Source of the DNA: Nodosilinea sp. PGN35
Lineage (GTDB): Bacteria; Cyanobacteriota; Cyanobacteriia; Phormidesmidales; Phormidesmidaceae
Reading direction: 5' to 3'
Assembly: GCF_029109325.1 (NCBI RefSeq)
Contig: NZ_JAQKQJ010000010.1
Span: 992,001-1,056,000, forward strand
Length of the DNA: 64,000 nt
Shown piece after piece: positions 37,864-47,671 of this stretch. A program made the translations under genes and the position numbers. The notes under the pieces are model-generated. The model was not told the origin of the DNA. It saw nothing but the letters and a program-made list of their open reading frames with translations, and ran no database searches. Positions within the stretch are counted from its first letter, which is position 1, and the number at the start of each line of letters is the position of its first letter.

Positions 37864-38484
37864 ATGATCGATATGCTTCACCAAGACTGGTTTGTCGATG
37901 CCGAGGGCCAGTGCCAGCCTCGACCCACGCCCCGACCGTGGAATTTGCTGCAAGAACACTACTACCTGCACCAGTTTTTGAGCGATGTGCTGCACAGTCT
38001 TGCCCACGCCCCCCACGAGTTTGACCAGTGGGACTATCTGCCGCAAATTCGCCGCCGGGTGCGACAACTCATCCTCAACTCCTACTGGTTGAGTACCCAG
38101 CGCCCCGACCCTGACCCAAAAACCGGCACTGCCCTTCTCACCCTTTACGACGAGATTGGCTACCCCCTCACCGTGCAAACCGTCACCGCCTGCGCTGGCG
38201 TAATCACCCCCATCCACAACCACGGGACTTGGGGAGTCGTTGCCCTGCTGGAGGGCCAGGAGCGCCACACCCTCTGGCGCAGAATGATCCACCCCGATCG
38301 CCTCGAAAAGACCGGGCAGCAAACCCTGCAAGCTGGCGAAATCATCAGTTTTCAGCCCGAGGCCATTCACCAGGTTGAAAACCTGGGGCCAACGCCGAGT
38401 TTTACCTTTCAACTCTATGGCGATACCCAACCCAAATCGCGATTTCTGTTTGAGTGCGCCCCGTTTGCTGTCAAACCCTTTTAG
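37864..38484 (+). CDS. Cupin protein, cysteine-dioxygenase-like fold
   Basis: A 206-residue protein. After a helical N-terminal half comes a cupin with TPIHNHGTWGVVALLEGQ (H118, H120) and SFQPEAIHQVENLG, like metal-dependent beta-helix proteins related to cysteine dioxygenase. Substrate unknown. Four genes from here to mop form the tail of the cluster; a link to sulfur or cysteine in nitrogenase assembly is possible. The start has only a weak ribosome site; the GTG 9 bases upstream is the alternative. Confidence 0.7.
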   Translation: MIDMLHQDWFVDAEGQCQPRPTPRPWNLLQEHYYLHQFLSDVLHSLAHAPHEFDQWDYLPQIRRRVRQLILNSYWLSTQRPDPDPKTGTALLTLYDEIGYPLTVQTVTACAGVITPIHNHGTWGVVALLEGQERHTLWRRMIHPDRLEKTGQQTLQAGEIISFQPEAIHQVENLGPTPSFTFQLYGDTQPKSRFLFECAPFAVKPF

Positions 38485-38495
38485 GAGACTGCCCT

Positions 38496-38948
38496 ATGGC
38501 CACCGTGGACTTTTACGAAAAAACAGGATGCATCAACAACACCCGCCAAAAAGCGCTGCTGCAAGCCTCTGGGCACCAGGTGATTGCCCACAACCTACTA
38601 ATTGAGCCCTGGACTCCCGAGCGACTCTACTTGTTTTTTGGAGGACTGCCGGTGGCGCAGTGGTTTAACACCACTGCCCGCGCCATTACCACTGGCTTGG
38701 TGGTGCCCGAACAGCTCGATACCGAAATCGCCCTAGACCTGATGGTGCTTGACCCTGGGCTAATTCGACGGCCGCTGCTGCAAGTGGGTGACCAGCGCCA
38801 GGTTGGCTTTGACCCCAAGATTATTGACCGATGGATTGGGCTCAGCGCTACAGTGCTCGGCGAGACGGGAATCTCCCCCACCCATCTAACCCTTTGCCCC
38901 CAGGCCGCCGCTCGATCGCTTGTCACTGGAGGGGCTAGCCTAGCCTAA
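38496..38948 (+). CDS. Nitrogenase-associated ArsC/Spx-like protein
   Basis: A 150-residue thioredoxin-fold protein of the arsenate-reductase family (MATVDFYEKTGCINNTRQKALLQASGHQV). It keeps one N-terminal cysteine, C12, in TGCINNTRQK. It resembles the nitrogenase-associated (NifO-like) group. The biochemical role is uncertain. TAGGAG precedes the start, and the Shine-Dalgarno overlaps the end of the cupin gene. Confidence 0.72.
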   Translation: MATVDFYEKTGCINNTRQKALLQASGHQVIAHNLLIEPWTPERLYLFFGGLPVAQWFNTTARAITTGLVVPEQLDTEIALDLMVLDPGLIRRPLLQVGDQRQVGFDPKIIDRWIGLSATVLGETGISPTHLTLCPQAAARSLVTGGASLA

Positions 38949-39013
38949 ACACAATGTGCGATTTTTTAAGCCGCTGGCCTATTCTCAATAGCGCAGCCGT
39001 TGCGGGAGAACGA

Positions 39014-39640
39014 ATGAAATTTGATGCGAAATGGATGCAGTACTACCAGGCGGTGGAAGGGCGGCCCCCTCGGACGACCCTAATCAAGGCACTGGAATAC
39101 TACGACCAGGTCCCCAACACTCTGCCAAAATGTGCCGTTGACCTGGGCTGCGGCGATGGCCGCGACACCGTCGAGCTGCTCAACCGGGGCTGGCGGGTGC
39201 TGGCAATCGATGGAGAACCGGAGGCGATCGCCCGCCTGCGACAGCGCTCCGACTGGGTTGGCAAATCCTGGCCCAAAACCAACCGTACCTACCTCGAAAC
39301 CCGAGTGCAGCGGTTTGAAGACCTCACCCTACCCCCCGATATCAGCCTGGTGAACGCCAGTTTTTGCCTGCCCTTTTGCCCCCCAGAGCGGTTTCCCGAC
39401 CTGTGGGAGGAAATCGTCTCTACCCTGGCAACCGGGGGGCGCTTCAGTGGTCAGTTGTTTGGCGACCAAGACTCCTGGGCCGTCTACGACGACATGAACC
39501 ACCACAGCCGAGACCAGGTCAACCAGCTGCTAACTCCCTTTGAGGTGGAATGGCTAGAAGAAGAGAATCACCCCGGCAAAACTGCCCTGGGTGAAGAGAA
39601 ACATTGGCATATTTTCAACATCGTCGCCCGCAAGCGTTAG
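39014..39640 (+). CDS. Class I SAM-dependent methyltransferase
   Basis: A 208-residue methyltransferase, TehB/UbiG-like, with motif I VDLGCGDGRDTVELL and acidic motif LAIDGEPEA. Substrate not evident. It lies 65 bases after the ArsC-like gene and may be the last gene of the right arm. The start at 39014 has GGGAGAA upstream; the longer frame from 38954 lacks conserved sequence. Confidence 0.75.
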   Translation: MKFDAKWMQYYQAVEGRPPRTTLIKALEYYDQVPNTLPKCAVDLGCGDGRDTVELLNRGWRVLAIDGEPEAIARLRQRSDWVGKSWPKTNRTYLETRVQRFEDLTLPPDISLVNASFCLPFCPPERFPDLWEEIVSTLATGGRFSGQLFGDQDSWAVYDDMNHHSRDQVNQLLTPFEVEWLEEENHPGKTALGEEKHWHIFNIVARKR

Positions 39641-39646
39641 CCAAAC

Positions 39647-39856
39647 CTAGCCCACAGCAATCATCACATCGGAGGCTTTGACAACCGCGTAGGCTTCATC
39701 ACCAACCGCAAGTTCCAAATTCTCAGCCGATGACTTCGTAATCACTGACGCCACTTCCAAACCCGGCGCAATCTCGATCACAACTTCGGTCGTCACCAGG
39801 CCGGGCATTACCGACTTTACAGTACCTTTTAGAGCATTTCGAGCACTAATTTTCAT
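39647..39856 (-). CDS. mop: Molbindin, single TOBE-domain protein
   Basis: A 69-residue Mop protein (MKISARNALKGTVKSVMPGLVTTEVVIEI, SAENLELAVGDEAYAVVKASDVMI). Multimers bind molybdate or tungstate, buffering Mo for FeMo-co. It is convergent with the methyltransferase gene, 6 bases away, and marks the right edge of the nif cluster. Confidence 0.9.
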   Translation of the reverse strand: MKISARNALKGTVKSVMPGLVTTEVVIEIAPGLEVASVITKSSAENLELAVGDEAYAVVKASDVMIAVG

Positions 39857-40191
39857 AAAGATACAGTCTAACCCTTGTAACTGGATAGCAGAACTCTATC
39901 ACAAATAATCCACCTTTGCTATTCCCAAGACAGAAACAAAAACAAGCCCCAACAGCAGTTTCTTGCCACCGCCTGAAAGCGTATAGTTTGCAACAAATTT
40001 TCCGCAAAGAGCGTTGCTAAATATACTTTTTAGTCATAAGATATTGAGCTTTAAGACATTCGCAACAGCTATCAAAAACAAACGTTTTAATGGCTGTTGC
40101 GTATGTATCCTACTTTTGCTAGCTTATTATTTTGGCGGCATACAGCCATAGTCACCTGAGTTAGAACAATCAAAAACTTTAGAAACGTTTG

Positions 40192-40243
40192 AACGTTCAA
40201 ATGCTTTTAGGGAAACTGTCATAACCAAACTGGCTACAGCTAT
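40192..40243. repeat. Dispersed ~55-bp repeat, copy 2
   Basis: AACGTTCAAATGCTTT, CTGTCATAACCA and CTACAGCTAT match copy 1 at 6162-6217 in order. Confidence 0.55.
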
Positions 40244-40429
40244 ATCTAATTTGTCATTCTCGTGTAGACGGGAGTCTACAATAGACGGCCTATTCCAGGA
40301 TGGATTATCACTTTCCCAGGAACAATGTAGATATTTGTACACTCAATGCCTGACGCATTTTATAGCTAAACTTGCGAGTATTAGAAAAGGAACTTCAGGT
40401 AGTTAATTGAGAAACCCGACCATCCACTC

Positions 40430-40466
40430 AAAAAGCTTGGCTGTCACAGAGGCACAAAGCTTTTTT
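40430..40466 (-). terminator. Terminator downstream of rmlA
   Basis: AAAAAGCTT (40430-40438) pairs with AAGCTTTTT (40457-40465). The arm tails give a T-run in either direction. It lies about 33 bases after the rmlA stop. Confidence 0.6.
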
Positions 40467-40499
40467 AAGTAGGTTGTCATAGACACAATGAAAGATATA

Positions 40500-41414
40500 C
40501 TAAACAGTTTCCAATGCGGGCACTTTAGCCGGAATAGGATAAAAGCAGTTACCGTTAATTAGCTGCATTAGATAAGCACCATACTCACTTTTTGCTAACG
40601 GCTTCGCTAGGCAATAGAGTTGCTCCCCAGAAATATATCCTTTTTGGTAAGCAATTTCCTCCACACAAGCAATTTTAAGACCCTGCCGCTCTTCCAAGGT
40701 TTGAATAAAGCTAGAAGCCTGATGCAAAGATTCATGAGTACCGGTATCTAACCATGCGTAACCTCGACCTAGCAGCTCAACGCGAAGATCACCCTGCTCA
40801 AGATAACAGCGGTTAAGGTCGGTAATTTCTAGCTCGCCTCGGGCAGAAGGAGTTAGCGTAGCTGCTAAATCGCAAACTCGGGAATCGTAAAAATAAACGC
40901 CCGGCACAGCATAAGAAGACTTGGGAAATTGAGGTTTCTCCTCAAAGTTGAGTACTCGCCCATTATGATCGAATTCAATCACACCATACTGCTGTGGATT
41001 GGCAACTTGGTACCCAAAGACTAAAGCGCCCCGCTGTAGCTGAGCTGCCTGTTGCAGAAGCCCTCCCAACCCATCGCCGTAGAGGATATTGTCGCCCAGT
41101 ACCAAACAAGCTGGTTCACCAGCTAAAAACGAACGCGCAAGAATAAACGCTTCGGCGACTCCTCCAGGATAAGCCTGCACTGCGTAGCTAAACTGCAAAC
41201 CCCACTGACTTCCATCTTCAAACAGCTGTTGAAAGAGAGGCAGTGAGCTGGGCGTAGAAATTACCAAGATCTCTTGAATACCGGCCAGCATTAGCACCGA
41301 CAGCGGGTAATAAATCATTGGTTTGTTATACACAGGCATAAGCTGCTTGTTAACGGTAAGAGTAAGGGGATAGAGACGCGTCCCAGTTCCACCAGCTAAA
41401 ATGATGCCTTTCAT
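40500..41414 (-). CDS. rmlA: Glucose-1-phosphate thymidylyltransferase
   Basis: A 304-residue enzyme making dTDP-glucose. Signature [27 protein letters not shown] is at the N-terminus, with [10 protein letters not shown] and [12 protein letters not shown] further on. First step of the dTDP-sugar pathway shared with the next two enzymes. The gene is in the AT-rich island. Confidence 0.95.
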   Translation of the reverse strand: MKGIILAGGTGTRLYPLTLTVNKQLMPVYNKPMIYYPLSVLMLAGIQEILVISTPSSLPLFQQLFEDGSQWGLQFSYAVQAYPGGVAEAFILARSFLAGEPACLVLGDNILYGDGLGGLLQQAAQLQRGALVFGYQVANPQQYGVIEFDHNGRVLNFEEKPQFPKSSYAVPGVYFYDSRVCDLAATLTPSARGELEITDLNRCYLEQGDLRVELLGRGYAWLDTGTHESLHQASSFIQTLEERQGLKIACVEEIAYQKGYISGEQLYCLAKPLAKSEYGAYLMQLINGNCFYPIPAKVPALETV

Positions 41415-41467
41415 AACGGGATACTCCTAAGGGGTTTTTTAAAGTCAGTGTCGATCAGAATTTTTCT

Positions 41468-42544
41468 TTAGCTTTTCACGAGCCGATTTGCGTAATTCTT
41501 ATGCATCCAATCCTGATAATCATTTGACTGCGTCCGCTTGACCCATTCAGAGTTTTCTAAATACCATTTGACCGTTTTTAGCAGGCCTGTCTCAAAGCTT
41601 TCCTTAGGCCTCCAGCCCAATTGAGCACAAATTTTTTCGCAATCAATAGCATAACGTCTATCATGACCTGGACGGTCTTTGACGAAAGCAATCAGTGATG
41701 CATGCTTAAAATTAGCTTTCGGAGCTAGCTCATCTAGAAGATTACAAATGGATTCAACGACGGATAGATTAGTTTTTTCGTTAAGACCACCAACATTGTA
41801 GGTTTCGCCCAATTTTCCTTGTTGAAGAACTTGATAAATTGCATCACAGTGATCTTCAACATAAAGCCAGTCTCTAATATTTTGACCGTCTCCATAAATT
41901 GGCAATTGTTTTCCTCTTAAAGCGCTGATAATAGTGAGAGGAATTAACTTTTCTGGAAATTGGTAAGGGCCGTAGTTATTTGAGCAGTTAGTGGTAAGAG
42001 TCGGTATCTCATAGGTATGATGATAGGATCGAACTAAATGATCCGATGCAGCCTTACTGGCAGAGTAAGGGCTGTTAGGTGCGTAGGGAGTACTCTCATG
42101 AAAAGGTTCATCCGTTGGCCCCAAGGAGCCATATACTTCGTCTGTGGAAACGTGCAAAAAACGAAATCTAGCTCGCTCGTCTGGCAACAATTTACTCAAA
42201 TAGTTTCGGGTAGCTTCTAATAGCTGAAAAGTACCGACAATATTTGTCTGAATAAACGTTTCAGGGCTAGCAATAGAGCGATCGACATGACTCTCAGCAG
42301 CAAAGTTTAAGATCGCATCGGGACGATACCGAAGCAAAATGCTGCTAACCAATTCAAAATCACCGATATCTCCCTGTATCAATTGATAGCCTGGATCATC
42401 GTTTAGCGATGATAAGTTTTCAGAATTGCTGGCATAGGTTAGCCGATCTAGATTAATAACGTTAGCCCATTTTTCCTGGCGAGCTTTGAGCACAAAATTA
42501 GATCCAATAAAGCCAGCTCCACCCGTAATCAAGAAAGTTTTCAT
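41468..42544 (-). CDS. rmlB: dTDP-glucose 4,6-dehydratase
   Basis: A 358-residue short-chain dehydrogenase. NAD site GGAGFIGSN, catalytic TDEVYG and YSASKAASD. Converts dTDP-glucose to dTDP-4-keto-6-deoxyglucose, the substrate of the RffA-like aminotransferase encoded upstream. 54 bases from rmlA. Confidence 0.95.
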   Translation of the reverse strand: MKTFLITGGAGFIGSNFVLKARQEKWANVINLDRLTYASNSENLSSLNDDPGYQLIQGDIGDFELVSSILLRYRPDAILNFAAESHVDRSIASPETFIQTNIVGTFQLLEATRNYLSKLLPDERARFRFLHVSTDEVYGSLGPTDEPFHESTPYAPNSPYSASKAASDHLVRSYHHTYEIPTLTTNCSNNYGPYQFPEKLIPLTIISALRGKQLPIYGDGQNIRDWLYVEDHCDAIYQVLQQGKLGETYNVGGLNEKTNLSVVESICNLLDELAPKANFKHASLIAFVKDRPGHDRRYAIDCEKICAQLGWRPKESFETGLLKTVKWYLENSEWVKRTQSNDYQDWMHKNYANRLVKS

Positions 42545-42698
42545 AAGTTACTCATTATGGTCAAATAGATCAGATTGGAAAAGCAAAACTACAGTTCAGT
42601 GGCTTACTCTAGATTAGGTCAGCACTACTGTGGTCAGCTGTCCTGTCCAGCTATAGCAACCTAAAAAGGTTTATGCAGGTAGGAAGGCTATCCTGTCC

Positions 42699-42719
42699 GC
42701 ACAGGTATTTTACCTGTGC
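42699..42719. terminator. Hairpin after the glycosyltransferase gene
   Basis: GCACAGGTA (42699-42707) and TACCTGTGC (42711-42719) around three bases. Between rmlB and the glycosyltransferase stop; no T-run. Confidence 0.4.
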
Positions 42720-42751
42720 TGTATATGCCTTTGGTTGTTAGGAGATATAGC

Positions 42752-43963
42752 TTAGGCTGGAATTAGTAGTTTTTTAGAACTAACCAAACTATGGCAGGCT
42801 AGCCACTGCTGATCATCTTCAGTCTGACTAATCCATCGATGAGCTAAATCAGCCCATTTCACAGGTAAGCGTAGCTGGCACCAAGTGGGGTGAGAACTTC
42901 TAGAGATACTTTCGTAAAGCTCTGCGTTAGTCAGAACCCTTTCAACACAGGTGGATAATGCCAGACTATTGCCCTCAGGAAAAATCATGGCATTGACACC
43001 ATGCCGTAAGTATCCCTCAAACATTGGATGATCAGACGCAACAATAGGGGTACAAGCCCTAAGAGCATGATGAATTACCAAAGGAAACCCTTCCGGATAC
43101 CTATGTCGACTGGGAACAACAACTAAGTCCGCTTGGTTCATCAAGGGCTCCACAGCGTGATTGGGAACAAATCCTACTGGCTTCACACAATCTTCTATAC
43201 CCAACTGAGAGATCATTTTCTTGGCAAAGCCTGAATCATCTGAACCTACCAAATCAAGATGAATTGGTAGAGCCTTATCTTTTAATACTTTGATGGCTTT
43301 GAGTAAATCACCCACTCCTTTGTCCTCACTTACAGAACCTACATAACACAACTTCCAGTTTTTTCGGGGTAAAGGAGAGGATTTAGGCAAAAAACCACCG
43401 GGGCTATGATCGACCAAAAAATCCCAGGGAATAATTTTCTTTGGCTTTACCCCTAGCTGCTGAAGTCTTCGCGAGGAGTTAATGCCGTAGCTGCCAATCC
43501 ATTGAAAATTTGGCCTATTCAAAATTGCAACAATTTCCTGGTTTTTAAGCCTCCGAACAACATTGTGAAGAATGCTTATGTTTCGAACTGGAATGGCACC
43601 AAGAAATGTAGTAATTGTTGGAATTTCACGGTCAGCAGCCCACTTTAAAACATCTTTATCCATTGAGGAGATAATTAGATGAGTTGGGTTATATGCTTCA
43701 ACCAGGTTAATTATTTTCTGAAAATCTATATCTTGATAATGATGAAATCCGCACCCAATAGCTCGGATGCCATTGGGTAAGGTCTCGTCATAAGACTCCT
43801 GGGTTAGATAGACTAGATTTGCCACCTCGTTTGCAAATGTTCTAAGTCTGGCATAAGCATCAATAGAGTATTTTTGAGCGTAGTAAGTTTCATCTCCCCC
43901 AGAAGCAAGGCGGTAAAAGTCTTTTCGAATATCGCCAGCAAAGTTAACAATCAAGAGTCGCAT
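42752..43963 (-). CDS. Glycosyltransferase family 4-like
   Basis: A 403-residue GT-B glycosyltransferase. C-terminal nucleotide-sugar region KLCYVGSVSEDKGVGDLLKAI, LVVVPSRHRYPEGFPLVIHHAL. Probably transfers the deoxyamino sugar made by the neighbouring enzymes to a polysaccharide; the acceptor is unknown. ATG at 43963 is preferred over the TTG one codon upstream. Confidence 0.8.
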   Translation of the reverse strand: MRLLIVNFAGDIRKDFYRLASGGDETYYAQKYSIDAYARLRTFANEVANLVYLTQESYDETLPNGIRAIGCGFHHYQDIDFQKIINLVEAYNPTHLIISSMDKDVLKWAADREIPTITTFLGAIPVRNISILHNVVRRLKNQEIVAILNRPNFQWIGSYGINSSRRLQQLGVKPKKIIPWDFLVDHSPGGFLPKSSPLPRKNWKLCYVGSVSEDKGVGDLLKAIKVLKDKALPIHLDLVGSDDSGFAKKMISQLGIEDCVKPVGFVPNHAVEPLMNQADLVVVPSRHRYPEGFPLVIHHALRACTPIVASDHPMFEGYLRHGVNAMIFPEGNSLALSTCVERVLTNAELYESISRSSHPTWCQLRLPVKWADLAHRWISQTEDDQQWLACHSLVSSKKLLIPA

Positions 43964-44025
43964 CAATACCTACACCTCAAGACGATTTCCAAAAATTAGC
44001 TCAATATTTTGATTTCTTTGTCTTG

Positions 44026-45204
44026 CTAAAGCAAAGAATTATAGACCAAAGAAATAATGAAATCGGCTTCTTCAAATGTCATGTTGGCAAATAGTGGCAG
44101 GCGAATGATTCGATCGCAAATGTCTTCTGTGACTACCAGTTCCCCTGATTGACGACCATATCTTCGACCGGCTGGTGCGCTATGCAGGGGAACATAGTGA
44201 AAAGTTGCCTGTACGCCATTTTGCTTTAAGACAGAGAGAACTTGAGAACGGGTTTTCAAGTTATCCACTAGGAGGTAGTAGATATGGCCATTGTGTTGAC
44301 AGATTTTGGGAACGACAGGACGTTGCACTATCTGATTTCTTTCAAGCTCTTCAAAGGCTTGGTGGTATCGATTCCAAATACTCAAGCGCCGCTGAGTAAT
44401 ATTGTCAGCTTGTTGAAGCTGTGACCATAAAAATGCAGCAAGGATATCACTAGGTAAATATGAAGAGCCAACGTCAACCCAGGTATATTTATCAACATCT
44501 CCACGAAAGAACTGGCTGCGATTAGTACCTTTTTCCCAAATTATCTCTGCTCGATCTACTAGTGAAGGATCATTAATAGCCAGAGCACCGCCTTCTCCTG
44601 AAACTATATTTTTGGTTCCATGGAAGCTAAACGCAGCAAGGTTTCCAAAACTACCAACTGGCTGATCGTCGTATTTGGAACAGATGCCTTGAGCGGCATC
44701 TTCAACTACACGCAGGTCGTACTGGTGTGCTATTTTTGAAATTTCGCTCATCTCACACCCAAGCCCTGCGTAGTGAACTGGCGCAATTGCTTTCGTCTTG
44801 GACGTGATTGCAGATCGAATCTTAGTCTCGTCTAAGTTTAGAGTGTCTGGACGAATATCAACAAAAATAGGTATGCCTCCCCTAAGAACCACGGAATTTG
44901 CAGTCGAAACAAATGTATAGGAAGGCATAATCACTTCATCACCTGGTTGAATGTCAGCCAGAATGAAAGCCATCTCTAGTGCAGCGGTGCATGAATGAGT
45001 CAGCAGCACTTTTTCAACGCCAAGGTACTCTTTCAGCCAGGATTGACATAATTTTGTGTAGTAGCCATCACCGATAATGTGGCCACTAAGAATGGCTTTC
45101 TCAATGTAAAAAAACTCATCCCCACTTGTGCTCAAACTACTAAAGGGAATGTTTCTTACCGCTTGATCTGGAGGCAGAGAAATTGCTTTATGAGTAAGAT
45201 TCAC
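44026..45204 (-). CDS. dTDP-4-amino-4,6-dideoxygalactose transaminase, RffA/WecE-like
   Basis: A 392-residue PLP enzyme that resembles E. coli RffA along most of its length (LTHSCTAALEMAFILADIQPGDEVIMPSYTFVSTAN is the shared core; EKGTNRSQFFRGDVDKYTW as well). The Schiff-base lysine is K198 in SFHGTKN. It would use the RmlB product to make dTDP-Fuc4N (dTDP-thomosamine). GTG start; no ATG fits. First gene of the sugar operon. Confidence 0.85.
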   Translation of the reverse strand: MNLTHKAISLPPDQAVRNIPFSSLSTSGDEFFYIEKAILSGHIIGDGYYTKLCQSWLKEYLGVEKVLLTHSCTAALEMAFILADIQPGDEVIMPSYTFVSTANSVVLRGGIPIFVDIRPDTLNLDETKIRSAITSKTKAIAPVHYAGLGCEMSEISKIAHQYDLRVVEDAAQGICSKYDDQPVGSFGNLAAFSFHGTKNIVSGEGGALAINDPSLVDRAEIIWEKGTNRSQFFRGDVDKYTWVDVGSSYLPSDILAAFLWSQLQQADNITQRRLSIWNRYHQAFEELERNQIVQRPVVPKICQHNGHIYYLLVDNLKTRSQVLSVLKQNGVQATFHYVPLHSAPAGRRYGRQSGELVVTEDICDRIIRLPLFANMTFEEADFIISLVYNSLL

Positions 45205-45962
45205 AAATATTTCCTATGGGTGCTAGACGTTTTCAGGGAGTGAGTGTTTTGGAGGTGGCTGAAGGAGCACATCATCAATGAAGTCTCGACCGAACAGTCC
45301 TTGGGAATGGAAAACAGACAAAAATTGGCACTATTTCCCATTCCTAAGGACTGAACTAATGTTCCTTGAGATACAGTATTCACCGACAGCTGAGCCGGAC
45401 ATAGTGCCGACTGGCTAAAAAGTCAGGTTTTTTATATTTTTGGTTTAGGGATAAAGCCTTTGTAAGGTAATACTGGATTTCAAGCGAGTATTAATTATTC
45501 TAATCGAACCATATAGGTAAATTTTCTGTTGTCATCACATGAAAATTCGATCAATCGGAGGCTTCTATTTCTTGTCAGCATGAGCTTTCCACCTATAGGC
45601 TAGGAATCTGGGACAAGGCACCAGGGCTACCTGTGAACTCATTCGCTACAGGTTTTGCGGTGGTTTAGGGGAGCAGCTTTGCCTTAAGTTTGGTTGAGCT
45701 CTAAGCCCCGTTGGCAGAAGTACAATTTGATGAACCATCTACCTTGGCAGCTGTCTGGACTCTAAGATCACGCTCAGCAGTCGCCAAAGGTAAGTGAAAT
45801 TACTAGAAATACTGCCTCTCTTTAGCCAGAGCATGGAGTAAATCAAGGGCGCAGCCCTAAACTTGAGCCAACGATCGTCGGGGGGCCAGGGCAAACGGTT
45901 TACACTAAGCATCAAAACTGCTCCCTACGGAGAATTAAGGGGCAGAGCGTGGGGAGGCTCCT
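45205..45962. other. Gap between the sugar island and the SulP gene
   Basis: About 750 bases without a supported gene. It contains an inverted repeat at 45295-45353 (CAGTCCTTGGGAATGG against CCATTCCTAAGGACTG, one mismatch). A 60-codon minus-strand frame at 45201-45383 overlaps that repeat and has no family features. The rest should hold both divergent promoters. Confidence 0.5.
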
Positions 45963-47663
45963 ATGACTGTGTCAATGCCGTTGGTTAACCCGATTGGCCT
46001 GCGTCACTGGCGGGGAGATCTTTTTGGTGGGGTGACGGCGGCCATTGTGGCGCTGCCCCTGGCGCTGGCCTTTGGGGTAGCCTCGGGGGCAGGGGCGATC
46101 GCGGGTCTCTACGGGGCCATCTTTACCGGCTTTTTTGCGGCACTGTTTGGCGGGACTCCCACCCAGGTGTCTGGCCCCACTGGCCCCATGACTGTGGTAA
46201 TTACGACCGTGATTGCCGCACTGGTAGCCCGCTACCCCGACACTGGTCTGGCTATGGCCTTTACGGTGGTGATGCTCGGCGGCGTGCTACAAATTTTGTT
46301 TGGCCTCATGCGTCTGGGGCAGTACATCACCCTGCTGCCCTACACAGTGATTTCGGGCTTTATGTCGGGCATTGGGGTAATCATAGTGCTGCTGCAGCTG
46401 CCGCCGCTGCTGGGCCATGCGGCCACGGGCGGGGTAATTGACACTCTGCAAGATCTGCCCGGCTTTGTGAGTCAGCCCAACTGGGTGGCCCTGGGATTGG
46501 GGCTATTGACCCTGGCGATTGTGTTTGCCATCCCGCGCCGTTTGAACCGCATTCTGCCCGCCCCCCTGGTGGCTCTAGTGGGGGCTACGGTGGTGTCGGT
46601 GGTGGTGTTTGGCCAGGCCGATCTGCCGCGGATTGGGGAAATTCCGTCGGGGCTGCCCACCCTGCGGCTGCCCACCTTCAGCCTGCGCGAGCTAGACGAC
46701 ATGCTGCGCTACGGCATTATGCTAGCGGTGCTGGGGGCGATCGACTCGCTGCTGACCTCGCTGGTGGCCGACAGCATCTCTCAAACCCAGCACGACTCTG
46801 ACAAGGAGCTGATTGGCCAGGGTATTGCCAATGTGATCTCGGGGCTGTTTGGCGGGCTGCCGGGGGCCGGGGCCACCATGCGCACGGTGGTGAACGTGCA
46901 GGCCGGGGGCCGGACGCCGCTGTCGGGTCTTGTGCACGCTCTGGTGCTGCTGCTGGTGCTGCTGGGGGCGGGGCCGCTGACGGCGCAGATTCCGAACGCG
47001 GTGCTGGCAGGGCTTTTGCTCAAGGTAGGGATTGACATTCTGGACTGGGGCTTTATCAAACGCGCCCCCAAGATTTCGATCAAGGGCACCGGCATTATGT
47101 ATCTGGTGCTGTTTTTGACGGTGTTTATCGACTTGATTACGGCGGTGCTGGTGGGGGCCTTTGTGGCCAACATGCTGACGATCAAGCGGCTGAGCGATGT
47201 GCAGAGTTCGCGAATTAAAACCATCACCGAAGACACTGAGGACAGTAACCTGACCGCCGCCGAGCAGGCCATTCTCACCCGCTCCCAGGGCGATATTCTG
47301 CTGTTTCAGCTGGGCGGGCCGATGAGCTTTGGGGCGGCCAAGAGCATTTCGCGCCGACTGTCGTTTGTCAGGGATTACAAGGCCCTGGTGCTGGACCTGG
47401 GCGAGGTGCCGACCATCGGCGTGACGGCGGCGCTGGCGATCGAGTCGATTGTGCAGGACTCGATTCAGCGCGATCGCACGGTGTGGATCGTGGTCAAGCC
47501 GGGCCAGGTCAAGAGCCGCCTCCAAACCCTCGATCTACAGCGCTTTGTCAAGCAGCGCAAACGCACCGAAGGCACCACTCCCCCAGCGATTCACCTGGTC
47601 GAAAATCGCTACCAGGCGTTAGAAGCAGCCCTGACGCTGATTCAACCTGAGGTGGTGGTTTAG
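45963..47663 (+). CDS. SulP-family anion transporter, BicA-like
   Basis: A 566-residue transporter: 10 or more membrane helices, then a cytoplasmic STAS domain (about 435-555). The N-terminus RGDLFGGVTAAIVALPLALAF, GGTPTQVSGPTGPMTVV and VISGFMSGIG closely follow BicA, the Na+-dependent bicarbonate transporter of cyanobacteria. Bicarbonate uptake for CO2 concentration is the likely role; sulfate is the alternative. Confidence 0.87.
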   Translation: MTVSMPLVNPIGLRHWRGDLFGGVTAAIVALPLALAFGVASGAGAIAGLYGAIFTGFFAALFGGTPTQVSGPTGPMTVVITTVIAALVARYPDTGLAMAFTVVMLGGVLQILFGLMRLGQYITLLPYTVISGFMSGIGVIIVLLQLPPLLGHAATGGVIDTLQDLPGFVSQPNWVALGLGLLTLAIVFAIPRRLNRILPAPLVALVGATVVSVVVFGQADLPRIGEIPSGLPTLRLPTFSLRELDDMLRYGIMLAVLGAIDSLLTSLVADSISQTQHDSDKELIGQGIANVISGLFGGLPGAGATMRTVVNVQAGGRTPLSGLVHALVLLLVLLGAGPLTAQIPNAVLAGLLLKVGIDILDWGFIKRAPKISIKGTGIMYLVLFLTVFIDLITAVLVGAFVANMLTIKRLSDVQSSRIKTITEDTEDSNLTAAEQAILTRSQGDILLFQLGGPMSFGAAKSISRRLSFVRDYKALVLDLGEVPTIGVTAALAIESIVQDSIQRDRTVWIVVKPGQVKSRLQTLDLQRFVKQRKRTEGTTPPAIHLVENRYQALEAALTLIQPEVVV

Positions 47664-47671
47664 CGACTCAG

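Larger units (their letters stand above)
39857..40499. other. AT-rich gap right of the nif cluster
   Basis: No convincing gene. It holds the second copy of the ~55-bp repeat (40192-40243) and a terminator near the right end. The base composition turns AT-rich here and stays so until about 45.9 kb. Confidence 0.5.

Noticed and set aside
40127..40342. 71-codon minus-strand frame right of mop
   Set aside because: It overlaps the dispersed ~55-bp repeat and has no recognisable domain.
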